From positions 1,839,980-1,903,979 of the forward strand of contig NZ_SJPP01000001.1 of the NCBI RefSeq assembly GCF_007860075.1: a DNA stretch of 64,000 bases, read 5' to 3'. The stretch's first letter is position 1; every line of letters starts with the position of its first letter. Shown piece by piece: positions 50,351-59,503 of this stretch. The notes under the pieces were generated by a model that searched no databases, had not been told where the DNA came from, and saw nothing but the letters and a program-made list of their open reading frames with translations. Source of the DNA: Symmachiella macrocystis. Lineage in GTDB: Bacteria; Planctomycetota; Planctomycetia; Planctomycetales; Planctomycetaceae. The translations under genes and the position numbers were made by a program.

Positions 50351-51193
50351 ATGAACGTCGGTTGGGTTATCGATGCAGGGCTCTTTGATCATTATCGTGA
50401 CCAATTGATTGCCGATATTCGCGCACAAGGTCACGAAGTACAGCTGATTAATGATCCAAAGGCTGGTTACAGCTGGGATGACGAAGGCTGTTCGTATCGT
50501 GAGGTCTTTCCTAAAAATGCATGCGCCGTTGTCCACGGTGACATTGAAATCGTGTCACGAATTTCACGCGAACGACGTTGGAAGCCAGGGGTGTTCGCAA
50601 ACTTCGAAAACTTTGCATGCTCCTCATACTATTGCCATTTTGGGGAACACCTCCTCAACAATGACTACATAATGCTGCCATTCGGTGAACTCCGGCGGTG
50701 CCGTGAATTCTTGTTCGACACACTGGGATGCGACGATAAGATTTTCATTCGTCCTGATTCCCCGTTAAAGCTGTTCACTGGCCAAATTGCCTCAACAAGT
50801 ACCTTCGATGCCGACTTGGAGTTGATGGGCTTTTATGATGTTCCTGCCAATGCCGTCGTTGTCGTCAGCTCGCCAAAATCAATCGTCGCTGAGTGGCGTT
50901 TCGTCATTGCAGACCAAGCCATCGTTGCGAGTTCAGAATATATTGATTCTGAAAAGTTTGCTCCCAAAGCGGCGAAAGACCCGAAAGCCTTGGAGTTAGC
51001 AGAAATCATCGCCTTATCAGCGTATCAACCAGAGCGTGTCTGGGTGGCTGATATTTGCAGAACGGACCAAGGTGCGTATCGGTTGTTGGAAATCGGCGTG
51101 TTCAATTGCGCTGACCTGTACGCATGCGACACAGCCGCTATCGTTAAAGCAGTTTCAGAGGTTGCACTCGATACTTGGCGTCAACAAGTATGA
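50351..51193 (+). CDS. ATP-grasp-like protein of unknown substrate (DUF4343-like)
   Basis: 280 residues from ATG 50351. The middle and C-terminal parts look like an ATP-grasp fold: KIFIRPDSPLKLFTGQ, VSSPKSIVAEWRFVI and a closing VADICRTDQGAYRLLEIGVFNCADLY, where the last part supplies the metal-binding Glu and Asn. The first 100 residues form a substrate domain without match. It resembles DUF4343 proteins, which are often found with peptide or amino-acid ligases. No partner is close. Base composition is clearly more AT-rich than the phosphorylase, hinting at transfer. Confidence 0.72.
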   Translation: MNVGWVIDAGLFDHYRDQLIADIRAQGHEVQLINDPKAGYSWDDEGCSYREVFPKNACAVVHGDIEIVSRISRERRWKPGVFANFENFACSSYYCHFGEHLLNNDYIMLPFGELRRCREFLFDTLGCDDKIFIRPDSPLKLFTGQIASTSTFDADLELMGFYDVPANAVVVVSSPKSIVAEWRFVIADQAIVASSEYIDSEKFAPKAAKDPKALELAEIIALSAYQPERVWVADICRTDQGAYRLLEIGVFNCADLYACDTAAIVKAVSEVALDTWRQQV

Positions 51194-51248
51194 AACCTCT
51201 GTCCAGCGAATTCTCGTGCATCGAATGGTTACCGGAACGCCGGATGGC

Positions 51249-52739
51249 TCAGTTGCGTTCCGGGCGGGGCTTACCGTTGGCGCCTGCGGCGTCTAAACCG
51301 GTTTTGATGCAGGTGCGTAGCTCGCGGAGGGTGACCGGCTGGACCAGGACCTGTTCGGTCGGCGTGATGTCGACTTCCGCTTTTTGATCGGCTTGGTTTT
51401 CCGGCAGCACGAGTACGGTGACCATCGGTGAACCGTTTCGCAACCGGGCTGCTTCTTGGAATCCCTCCAGGGCACCATTGCCGACCGACTCACCCATAAT
51501 CACCATGCAGTCGGGAGGTGCCGTCGCCAATCGATTCAACCCGCGTTGCAGGTCGTTGAGCATCAGCACGCGAAATCCATGTTTCGAGAAATAGCTCCGT
51601 AAGTCATTTTGCTGTTTCGAGCGATCCTCGATGCACATCACCGTGCGCATGTCGCTATCACGCCGTCGTTGGCGCCGCTTGGACGGCTTGGACGGCTGCG
51701 AAGGCACGTCTGGACTGCTGGTGTCTCCCAATTCGCGCTGGGCACTGCGTAGATCGCTGATTAATGACGTGGGAGTTTGGTAGCGTGACTTGGGATTGTA
51801 CTGCAACATCTTGTTGACAATATCGACAACGACGCCGGGTAACGTCGAATCGATTGCGGTGATCGGACGGACGTCGCGATAGCGGCTGACTTGAGCCCGG
51901 TCGGACCGCTCGCGCGCGCGGCCAAAAGCGGGAACTCCGGTGAGCAACTCGTAATAAATCGCGCCCAGAAAAAATAGGTCGCTGCGGGGATCGTTGGGCG
52001 GAACACCCGTCGATTTTTCTAGAGTGGCATACTCCAAGGCCCGCGCTGAACTTTCGCCCGGCTCGTGGTGCAAATGCAAATCGCCGCCGGCCAATCCGAA
52101 GTCGACTAACTTAGCAACCCCTTTGCTGCTCAGCAGGACGTTGGTCATCTTCAGATCGCGGTGCGTGAAGCCCCGGCCCAAGGCGTATTCCAAACCACTG
52201 GCCATATCCAGCGTCGAGCGCGTAGCGTCGGCTACTGAAAGTTTTTTGCGAATCCGCATCAACTCGCGCAGGTTTCCACCTTCAATGAATTCCATCGAAA
52301 AATAATGGTGGTTGCCGTTTCGCCCCACATCGTAAATCGGCACGATGTTGGGATGCTTCATCGTCTTGCCCAATTCCGCTTCGCGGTGAAATTCGGCGAC
52401 GCTCCCTGGGTCTTGTACGTATCGCTGCCTGAGCAATTTGATGCCGACCATTTCACCCGTGTCGCGGGCTTTGGCGCGAAACACGCGTGCGAAACTTCCC
52501 GCCCCATTGCGGTACATCAGCGTGTACCGCCCTTGCACGAGAAAATCGATCTCGCCCCGCAATATTTTGCCCACTTGATACGACGTCACGTGCTGTTTGC
52601 GTTCCAATAGCCGTAACAGATCCTCCGGCGTGCTGCCGTTGCCGCGCAATTGAGCCATGCAGGCCGCGAGTTCGGACTGAGTGACGAACTCCAAGCGAAC
52701 CAATTGATGGCCAAGGTTATCGACGGAGGTTAAACGCAT
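51249..52739 (-). CDS. Ser/Thr protein kinase with C-terminal degenerate receiver domain
   Basis: 496 residues, no membrane segment. The first 70 residues form a helical region common in planctomycete kinases. The Hanks kinase domain (about 72-335) has the catalytic HRDLKMTN with Asp195, Lys101, DFGLAG (213-218) and a Gly-rich loop NGAGSFARVF. After a basic linker (SKRRQRRRDS) comes a response-regulator-like domain, about 365-480, beginning VMCIEDRSKQQN. Its phosphoacceptor strand reads DCMVIMGES without the expected Asp. It may therefore be a pseudo-receiver acting as a docking module. No signal peptide or PASTA domain. Confidence 0.88.
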   Translation of the reverse strand: MRLTSVDNLGHQLVRLEFVTQSELAACMAQLRGNGSTPEDLLRLLERKQHVTSYQVGKILRGEIDFLVQGRYTLMYRNGAGSFARVFRAKARDTGEMVGIKLLRQRYVQDPGSVAEFHREAELGKTMKHPNIVPIYDVGRNGNHHYFSMEFIEGGNLRELMRIRKKLSVADATRSTLDMASGLEYALGRGFTHRDLKMTNVLLSSKGVAKLVDFGLAGGDLHLHHEPGESSARALEYATLEKSTGVPPNDPRSDLFFLGAIYYELLTGVPAFGRARERSDRAQVSRYRDVRPITAIDSTLPGVVVDIVNKMLQYNPKSRYQTPTSLISDLRSAQRELGDTSSPDVPSQPSKPSKRRQRRRDSDMRTVMCIEDRSKQQNDLRSYFSKHGFRVLMLNDLQRGLNRLATAPPDCMVIMGESVGNGALEGFQEAARLRNGSPMVTVLVLPENQADQKAEVDITPTEQVLVQPVTLRELRTCIKTGLDAAGANGKPRPERN

Positions 52740-53107
52740 GAGATTGTTACGAGTTCAGGCTGCTGTCTGTCCACGGGGGCGACGGATGAGGGCACCGCAG
52801 GGATTTCATATGAAACGTAGCGGTCTTCGGTTGCCCCTCCCACGATTCCTTAAGCTGTTCATCAATTCACGCTACGACAATTCTCCCAAAAGTAAACAGC
52901 CTGTCTCTCCTGAGTACTGTCCCCACAGTCGGATTTCGGGCTGCGTACACTTTTCCATGGTACGGGAAGAGGCAGCACGAGGCTACGAAATTCCCCTAAT
53001 TTGATGATATCATCTCCCAGACGATGTTCAAGTGTATCCTTGCGCACCGTAGGGAAAACCAGCAACGTCCGTGCCGGAATGAGTTTTTATCGCTCCACCG
53101 GCTGGTA
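52740..53107. other. 368-base intergenic region with a short palindrome
   Basis: Holds the leader of the kinase gene and the 3' end of nagA. The palindrome GATGATATCATC (53003-53014) is the only striking element. No gene seen. Confidence 0.45.
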
Positions 53108-54292
53108 TCAGCCGCCATGTCGGAATTCCCCACCAAACAATGTTGCACGGATGTCCAGGCAATTTGACTCAGGCGGAACATGGAACGTGATCAAGTCCGC
53201 TCGGGAACCGGGGAGAAGTTCGATGGTCTCCAGCCCCACCAACCGCGCGGGGACTCGTCCAGCCATGTCGATCGCCTCTTTCAGTGATACGCCGCCGAGA
53301 CGCATAGCGTTGGCAACACAGGCATCGGTACAAAGCGTGGAGCCGGCGAGCAGTTGATCCTGCCCGGCAATCACAATCCGTCCATCGGCCAAGACTTCGA
53401 CGTCGACGCCCGCATTGCGATATTCCCCCGGCGGGCATCCCGCTAATCCGGCCGCGTCGCAGGTCAGAATCGTCTGCTGCGGCGATTTCACGCGGAGAAT
53501 TGTTTTGACCACACTGGCGGGCAGGTGATGTCCGTCGCAGATGATGCTGGTGTGCAGGCGGTCTTCGGCCAGTTGTTCCCAGATGTAGTTGGGATGCCGC
53601 CGCAGCATGCCGTGGGCTCCATTGCCCAAATGCGTGCTCAGCGTGGCGCCGGCATCGGCGGCAGCGCGAATGTCCTCGGGGGTGGCTGCTGTATGCCCGA
53701 TGGAGACGGTGACACCCGACTTGACCGCACGGCGAATCAACTCAATCGCGCCGGGCACCTCCGGCGCCAAGGTTAAGAGTTTAATACGATTACCGGAGAT
53801 TTCTTGCAGGCGGGAAAACTCGTCCCAGTCGGCGTCGCGGACATACTCCAATCCATGCGCCCCGCGCGGTCCGTCTTCGCGCGAAATGTACGGTCCCTCC
53901 AAATGGCAACCGGGGGCCATTTCCGCAACCCACGCTTCTTGATCACAGGCTTGGCGAATCGCCGTGAATCCGGAAGCCAGATTCTCAAATGAGTTGGTCA
54001 CCAACGTCGGAAACATCCGCGTGACACCGTGCGCGAAATGCGGCACCAGCGTGCCGATGATATCTTCGGCGGTCAGTCCCGGTTGCGAATACCAGATGCC
54101 GCCATGGCCGTTGATCTGTAAATCAAACATCCCGGGTGCGACATACGGCCACTCTTCAATGGGGCCGGTTGGTCGCGCGGGTTCGATTGTGGCAATCCGC
54201 CCCTGGTCAATCGAAATGCGGACCGGCTCTCCGGTATCGTAACGGCGTCCCTCAATAAACATCACAGCCTCATGGTTCCCGATAGCGTTCAC
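53108..54292 (-). CDS. nagA: N-acetylglucosamine-6-phosphate deacetylase
   Basis: Removes acetyl from GlcNAc-6-phosphate. 394 residues, standard. Motifs: HLEGPYISR, SIGHTAATPEDI, STHLGNGAHGM (usual THLFNAM), IICDGHHL and LTCDAAGL with the catalytic Asp. The amidohydrolase barrel is complete. No nagB or PTS component is next to it, but a palindromic repeat separates it from a HemL-like gene on the same strand. Likely amino-sugar recycling. Confidence 0.94.
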   Translation of the reverse strand: MNAIGNHEAVMFIEGRRYDTGEPVRISIDQGRIATIEPARPTGPIEEWPYVAPGMFDLQINGHGGIWYSQPGLTAEDIIGTLVPHFAHGVTRMFPTLVTNSFENLASGFTAIRQACDQEAWVAEMAPGCHLEGPYISREDGPRGAHGLEYVRDADWDEFSRLQEISGNRIKLLTLAPEVPGAIELIRRAVKSGVTVSIGHTAATPEDIRAAADAGATLSTHLGNGAHGMLRRHPNYIWEQLAEDRLHTSIICDGHHLPASVVKTILRVKSPQQTILTCDAAGLAGCPPGEYRNAGVDVEVLADGRIVIAGQDQLLAGSTLCTDACVANAMRLGGVSLKEAIDMAGRVPARLVGLETIELLPGSRADLITFHVPPESNCLDIRATLFGGEFRHGG

Positions 54293-54415
54293 GCAAACTT
54301 TAGTATGTCCCTAATATAAACATAATACGGTCCCGCTTCACCCCAGGCAGATGCGATGTGGAAGCGATTGCGCACGAGCCTCAAGGAATGCCTTCCCAGT
54401 GAGTGAGGCGAGTAA

Positions 54416-54494
54416 GTAGGGCAGGCTCCCGCCTGCCGCCGCATTTACCAAGCCACGTCCAACGTATCATCCGGCAGGCGGGAGCCTGCCCTAC
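54416..54494. repeat. large perfect inverted repeat (BIME-like)
   Basis: Two 23-base arms (54416-54438 and 54472-54494) are exact reverse complements with 33 bases between. Each arm contains its own palindrome, GGCAGGC-TCCC-GCCTGCC. It resembles a dispersed planctomycete intergenic repeat; I cannot see other copies here. Located between the nagA start and the HemL-like stop. Confidence 0.75.
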
Positions 54495-54519
54495 GATTGG
54501 CCTTATGAGATCGTTGAAG

Positions 54520-55887
54520 CTATTCCGACAGGCCTTCGTCGCGGAGGCGGTCGATCATACGGTCGAAGGCGGCGACGGTTTGTTGGATGTCTTCCTCGGA
54601 ATGCGCCGCTGAAGTCATCGCTTTCCAGCCGAAAAAGTCGACTCCGTTGAGTAACAGCGCCATGCGAAACGCGCTGGTGAGTTTGCGATCGAAGTTGATG
54701 TCCAGCATTTCCAACTGGTTATCGTGCGGAATAAAATCGTCGCTCTCCGGGCGGGGACCAGTGTAGTTTGGCAAGATATTGACGGCCGAAAATTCGCCGT
54801 AGGCCACCCACGGCGTATTCTTACGAGCGAAGACCTCATTGATCTCTGTGCGGAGCCGTCGTGCGACCTCGCTGGCGTGCGAACAGGGTTCGCCGGTGGA
54901 AACGATTTCTAGAGCAGCAATCCCAGCGGCGGCGGAAAGTGGATTGCCGTTGAACGTGCCGGGGTGCTTCATTTTCTTGCCGTGCGGATTGTCGAATTCG
55001 AGCGCCGCCATTAAATCAGCGCGGCCGGCCAGCGCGCCACCGGGGAGTCCGCCCGCGAGGATTTTGGCCATCGTTGTCAGGTCGGGCACAAATTCGTAAT
55101 ACCCCTGAGCTCCGCCGGGATGCACGCGAAAACCGGTGATCACTTCGTCGCACACCAGAATCACGCCCTTGCGCTCCGTCAATTCGCGCAAGCCAAGGAG
55201 AAACTCGCCCCGTACGGGAACAGCCCCGAAATGCCCGCCGGTGGCTTCGACAAACACGCAAGCCGGGTCGTGTTCGTCGATGGCCTGTTCCAAGGCGGCC
55301 AAATTGTTGGGCGGCACAATCACCAGATCGCCCATCACGCTATCGGTCACGCCCGGCATCGCGTAGCTACCGGTGTCATGCGGAGCATCTGCGCCGGGGA
55401 TTAAACCGTCATGCCAACCGTGAAAATGACCGGCGAATTTGATCACCTTCGTTTTGCCGCTGACAATGCGAGAAACGCGAAGTGCCATCAACGTGGCCTC
55501 GGTGCCGCTGTTGACGAATCGCACCCGTTCGGCCGAAGGGACGAGATTGATCACCCATTCTGCCCAGCGCATTTCCGATTCGTGACAGGCACCGTAGTGC
55601 GTGCCCAGGGCGGCTTGTTTCTGGACGGCAGCGACGACGGCCGGGTGGCTATGCCCCAACAACATCGATCCGTGCCCCATCCAATAGTCGATCAATTCGC
55701 GGCCTTCGACAGTTTGCTTGCGCGATCCTGTGGCCGAGTGGACATAGACCGGAAACGGTTCTAAATACCGCGCATCATGCGTCACGCCGCTGGGAAACGT
55801 TTCCCGGCCTTGTTGAAAATGGTTTGCCGATTCCGGAAACGTATCGCGGTACTCTTGTTCCAACGCACTGCTGACGACTTGACTCAT
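54520..55887 (-). CDS. class III PLP aminotransferase, glutamate-1-semialdehyde aminomutase-like
   Basis: 455 residues. Sequence follows the HemL pattern: FVNSGTEATLMALR, GHFHGWHD, PLP partner DEVITGFR (Asp247) and the catalytic lysine Lys275 in TMAKILAGG, then GTFNGNP. It is longer than HemL (about 430) with an altered N-terminus, and no other haem gene is nearby, so a related aminomutase or aminotransferase on another substrate is at least as likely. The HemL symbol is therefore not given. Confidence 0.87.
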   Translation of the reverse strand: MSQVVSSALEQEYRDTFPESANHFQQGRETFPSGVTHDARYLEPFPVYVHSATGSRKQTVEGRELIDYWMGHGSMLLGHSHPAVVAAVQKQAALGTHYGACHESEMRWAEWVINLVPSAERVRFVNSGTEATLMALRVSRIVSGKTKVIKFAGHFHGWHDGLIPGADAPHDTGSYAMPGVTDSVMGDLVIVPPNNLAALEQAIDEHDPACVFVEATGGHFGAVPVRGEFLLGLRELTERKGVILVCDEVITGFRVHPGGAQGYYEFVPDLTTMAKILAGGLPGGALAGRADLMAALEFDNPHGKKMKHPGTFNGNPLSAAAGIAALEIVSTGEPCSHASEVARRLRTEINEVFARKNTPWVAYGEFSAVNILPNYTGPRPESDDFIPHDNQLEMLDINFDRKLTSAFRMALLLNGVDFFGWKAMTSAAHSEEDIQQTVAAFDRMIDRLRDEGLSE

Positions 55888-55947
55888 CGGTCGACCTCAA
55901 TTGTATTCACAGACGTTCCTGCAAGCGCGGCTGATGCCCGCAATCCG

Positions 55948-56970
55948 TTATTGATTGCGGGCGACATCGAAATCGCCGCTGAGGCTGCGCCAGATGGAAT
56001 GGATGTGATTGGCGGAGTTTTGGGTGTTATTGTATTCGACAATAAAGGTCGGTCCCTGCAACCGGTAGGCGTGCGGTTCGTTTCGTTCGCGACCGCCCCA
56101 CCAGGCGAGAGTAATGTCGTCTAAACCGGCCGCCTTCAATTCCGCGTGCCGCTGCTGCGAAATATCTTGCGGCATGTTCCGCAGGTATTCGCTGAGCAGT
56201 GCGGACAACAGTTTTTGTTGTTCGTCACTCATGTCGCGATAGGCTAAGCCAATCGGATCGGTGACCACCGGTTGCGATTCGCCGGCGCCGCGGATGTCTC
56301 TATCCGCCTTTTCGCTGATCCAGATTGTTTTTAGCTGTTGCGGGGTGCTGATGTTGACGATTTGCCGAGCGAAATCTTCTTCGGCCGCCAACACACGAAT
56401 TTCCCGTCCCGGTCCGGCACTGATATAGCCGGGATTGGCACCGAAGAATTCTGGTGTACTGGAGACAACTTGGCCATCTTGGACGACGAAATTCAACGAC
56501 AGGTGATGCCCTTCCAATCGCCAGCCCCATTTCCCTTGCGGGCTGGGTTTACCGAATAGGCTTAGATAATACTTGTCCGGGTCGCGGCGTTCGCGGCGTT
56601 CTTGCCGGTCGCCTTGTTCAAGCAGGTAGACCACCTCTTCGAGGCTCATCACATCCAACGCCTGCGTATAACCGGCATCGGACAGTCCTGATTGAATCAG
56701 GTTGTGGGCTGCCTTGAGTGCCTCCCCTTCCAGGTCTTTCAGCGGAAGTCCTTTTCGCTCACGGGGAATGAAATGCCAGTTCAAGCGTTCCTCGTCGTCG
56801 AATTGAAATTCCGCCTTGCTGCGTTGTTTGGCATTGAGCGAATTTTCAAATTTGGCGGCGGCGACAATCATCCGCTCTCCCGAAGGAACGTTCCCCTCGG
56901 CGCCGGCCCACAACAACGTTCCCATGGCGGCCATGACAACAAAGGCAATCAGAGGTTTGGGCGATCGCAT
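55948..56970 (-). CDS. secreted DUF3500 protein
   Basis: 340 residues from the ATG at 56970 (AAGGA 7 bases upstream). Signal peptide LIAFVVMAAMGTLLWAGA. The body matches DUF3500: WHFIPRERKGLPLKDL, MSLEEVVYLLEQ, KWGWRLEGHHLSLNFVV and HIHSIWRSLSGDFD. The family is common in planctomycetes and some Bacteroidetes, with unknown function. It lies between the aminotransferase (60 bases downstream) and a HIT hydrolase. Confidence 0.88.
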   Translation of the reverse strand: MRSPKPLIAFVVMAAMGTLLWAGAEGNVPSGERMIVAAAKFENSLNAKQRSKAEFQFDDEERLNWHFIPRERKGLPLKDLEGEALKAAHNLIQSGLSDAGYTQALDVMSLEEVVYLLEQGDRQERRERRDPDKYYLSLFGKPSPQGKWGWRLEGHHLSLNFVVQDGQVVSSTPEFFGANPGYISAGPGREIRVLAAEEDFARQIVNISTPQQLKTIWISEKADRDIRGAGESQPVVTDPIGLAYRDMSDEQQKLLSALLSEYLRNMPQDISQQRHAELKAAGLDDITLAWWGGRERNEPHAYRLQGPTFIVEYNNTQNSANHIHSIWRSLSGDFDVARNQ

Positions 56971-57090
56971 GCGGTGTTCCTTAAATTTCGTGAGCGATGT
57001 CTTTGCAAAGGCGGATATCAAAGGGGTGAGATCTAACGGTGAAACGAATTACGGTTTTATATCCTCAGCGGGCAATTTCACCGTGCGGGA

Positions 57091-57438
57091 TTATCCGGGC
57101 GGCCAAACCAAACTACGGCCTCCGAGAATATGGATGTGCAGATGGTCCACTGTTTGGCCCGCTTCGGGACCGTTGTTGACCACCAGGCGAAATCCACCAT
57201 CCAATTCTAACTGTTTTGCCACGTCGCGGGCTACCAACAGCAAGTGACCCGCCAAAGCGGCGTCGCTATCGGCTAAATCCGCGACTGAAGGAATTTCCTG
57301 CTTGGGGATCACCAGCACGTGCGTAGGTGCTTGTGGATTGGCGTCGCGAAAAGCCAAGCAGAGGTCATCTTCGAAAACGATGTCTGCTGGAATTTCTTTG
57401 TCGATGATTTTTTTGAAGATCGTTTTTTCGTCACTCAT
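57091..57438 (-). CDS. HIT-family nucleotide hydrolase, HinT type
   Basis: 115 residues. Histidine triad HLHIHILGG near 97-105 is the catalytic signature; IFKKIIDKEIPADIV and VIPKQEI are the other HinT segments. It hydrolyses adenosine phosphoramidates or related nucleotides in the cytoplasm. Single gene; the region upstream of it (57439-57917) is non-coding. Confidence 0.96.
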   Translation of the reverse strand: MSDEKTIFKKIIDKEIPADIVFEDDLCLAFRDANPQAPTHVLVIPKQEIPSVADLADSDAALAGHLLLVARDVAKQLELDGGFRLVVNNGPEAGQTVDHLHIHILGGRSLVWPPG

Positions 57439-57917
57439 CGCGAGCTTTCCTAGAGGGGCATACGGCAGCGCCCATTATGAGCCGGTTGGTTTCTCAACAA
57501 CGCCCACCCGCTCTGGAGTCGGCTTCGCGTGGTCCTGTGGCGAGCGTATCAGATCCGTTTGGCAATCTCAATTCGAGGTAGCGGCCCGATTCCGCCTCGC
57601 AAGGGACAGGGCGGTATTGCGATGAGACGCCCGCTGCATGTCAATCTAGGTAAGAGACGTCAAGTCGGGCATAACCGGCGCAATTCCTTCAAATGGACCG
57701 GGTGCACCAACCGATGTAAACCGTACCCGTGGTCCTATCGCGCAAGAATCGGTTTTGCGCAGGGGGGACCTCAACGACCAAATAACCTACCTGGATCCGA
57801 CCCAGCCTCGAAACTCTTCCCCAAATAAGCGGAAGCGGTATTCGAATTTGCGTTGTCTGAGCGCGCAGGGGATCGAGGTCTTGTTACTGAAAACGCCCCG
57901 CAGGGAGGCAGATCATC
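57439..57917. other. 479-base divergent intergenic region
   Basis: Separates HinT (minus) from the HEAT-repeat gene (plus) and must contain both promoters. I recognise no gene, tRNA or structured RNA. A GGGAGG ribosome site (about 57902-57907) sits 9-10 bases before the GTG of the next gene. Confidence 0.5.
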
Positions 57918-59396
57918 GTGTTAAAGAAATCGTGGTCGGCTAGTCGGCTTCTGTCTGTCGTGACTGCCCTCGCAGTCATTCCCATCTTCTGGCCAACGAC
58001 CGTATCGGCGGGGTGGTTCAAAGGACTATTTCACAAAGAAAATCGAACCGAATACGATCCGGTCAAGATCAGTCCACATTGCCAACAGTATTACGGTTAC
58101 TTCCCCACGTGTTGGCGGGTCTTTCCTCAAGACTTCCAAAACTGCCCGCCGGGGGGATACTGCCCCAGTTCGCCCATGATGATGCAGCCGCAATACCCGG
58201 GTGACTCCGAGATGCCGGTTGACGTCCCGGCCCCCGAACCGGCCGATGACGGTGACCTGCCGGTCGACACTGGTGACGTACCGGCTGAGGATGGACCTCC
58301 GCCCGTACCGCCGGCCCTACCTTACGAAGAACCGGCCGACGACGTCCCCACCGATATCAATCCGGTGCCGGATATTTCCGAAGATGCTCCCGCGTTGGAC
58401 TTGCCTCCGGAAGTTCCTCCCATTGAGTCGGAACCGGTCCCGGCCAACGATGAGGAAGCATCCAGCGATCTGTTTCTTCCGCCGCGTACGCGACGGCAAG
58501 TGAACACGACTGAGCCGACGACGACTGCGTCTGAACAGCGTGCGACTCAAGTGACGCGAAAACCGCGGCAAATGCAACGCCGCGAACCGTTGGTTCGATT
58601 AGAGACTATCGAAACTCCGGCTGCTTCTGACATTGCAATTGATGACCGTCGCCCGACATCCACTTTTCCGACGACGGCCCCGGCCCTGCCGATTCCCCTG
58701 GAAGCAGAAGGCGACGTTGCTGATTTGTTGCATGCACTGCGTGATCCAAGCTCACCCAATCGAGACAAACTTGTCTATCGATTGGGAATGATGAAAAAGG
58801 AAGCTGCACCCGCGGTTCCCGCATTAACGGTCTTGCTGCACGATGCCGACGCCAAGGTGCGTATGCATTCTGCGTTGGCCTTGTGGCGGATCACGCATAA
58901 AACCGAGTTTGCGGTTCCCACACTTTCCAATGGACTGAGTGACGGCACCAATTCGGTGCAGTCACTGGCAGCAGTCGCCTTGGGCGAGATTGGCCCACCG
59001 GCCGAAAAAGCAGTACCGATGCTCGTCTCTGCTTCAGAATGCGAAGTGACGCCGGGCAATTTGCAAGCGGCTGAAGCCTTGTGGAAGGTGGCCGGCAAGA
59101 ATGCGAACTCCATTGCCGTATTGACCAGCGCCTTGGACGATGCTGACGCTGACGTCCGTTGGGTCTCCGCTTATGCCTTGGCAGAAATCGCGCCCAACAG
59201 CAATGTCGTGGTCAAAGCTTTGGCAGGCCGGTTGAGCGATGAGAATGCCCGCGTACGGGAAGTTTCAGCCTTCGCTTTGGGGGCTGTCGGTTCACCGTCG
59301 AAGACTGTCGTTCCGGAATTGCTCGAAGCAATGAATGACGACAACCCGGGCGTCCGCAACGCTGCCACACGCGCCTTGCTGCTCATCGACCCGTAA
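57918..59396 (+). CDS. secreted HEAT-repeat protein with Cys-rich N-terminus
   Basis: 492 residues from a GTG. Signal peptide LLSVVTALAVIPIFWPTTVSA. The N-terminal mature part has a motif frequent in planctomycete secreted proteins, YYGYFPTCWRVFP, with Cys residues in CQQYY, TCWRVF, NCPPGGYCP. Residues 110-270 are Pro/Asp/Glu-rich and probably disordered. The C-terminal 230 residues consist of about five HEAT repeats of 35-40 residues (LVYRLGMMKKEAAPAVPAL, SALALWRITHK, AVALGEIGPPAEKAVPML, SAYALAEIAPNS, SAFALGAVGSPSKTVVPEL). Likely a protein-binding scaffold outside the cytoplasm. Confidence 0.85.
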   Translation: MLKKSWSASRLLSVVTALAVIPIFWPTTVSAGWFKGLFHKENRTEYDPVKISPHCQQYYGYFPTCWRVFPQDFQNCPPGGYCPSSPMMMQPQYPGDSEMPVDVPAPEPADDGDLPVDTGDVPAEDGPPPVPPALPYEEPADDVPTDINPVPDISEDAPALDLPPEVPPIESEPVPANDEEASSDLFLPPRTRRQVNTTEPTTTASEQRATQVTRKPRQMQRREPLVRLETIETPAASDIAIDDRRPTSTFPTTAPALPIPLEAEGDVADLLHALRDPSSPNRDKLVYRLGMMKKEAAPAVPALTVLLHDADAKVRMHSALALWRITHKTEFAVPTLSNGLSDGTNSVQSLAAVALGEIGPPAEKAVPMLVSASECEVTPGNLQAAEALWKVAGKNANSIAVLTSALDDADADVRWVSAYALAEIAPNSNVVVKALAGRLSDENARVREVSAFALGAVGSPSKTVVPELLEAMNDDNPGVRNAATRALLLIDP

Positions 59397-59437
59397 AGCA
59401 ATGGCTGGTTCGTCAGGCAACCAGTTGTATACAGAAC

Positions 59438-59482
59438 AAACGGGACGGAGGTGACGCTTGTGTCCCTTCGCCCCGTTTTTTT
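59438..59482 (+). terminator. intrinsic terminator after the HEAT-repeat gene
   Basis: Stem starting AAACGGG (59438-59444) with CCCGTTT (59472-59478), extended inwards by CG and AGG pairs with one mismatch, and followed by a 7-base T run ending at 59482. Confidence 0.8.
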
Positions 59483-59503
59483 ACGTCTAGTCGCTGTGTG
59501 TCT

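Noticed and set aside
57529-57828. A 99-codon frame in the HinT-HEAT intergenic region.
   Set aside because: Composition and lack of a ribosome site suggest chance; no known domain.
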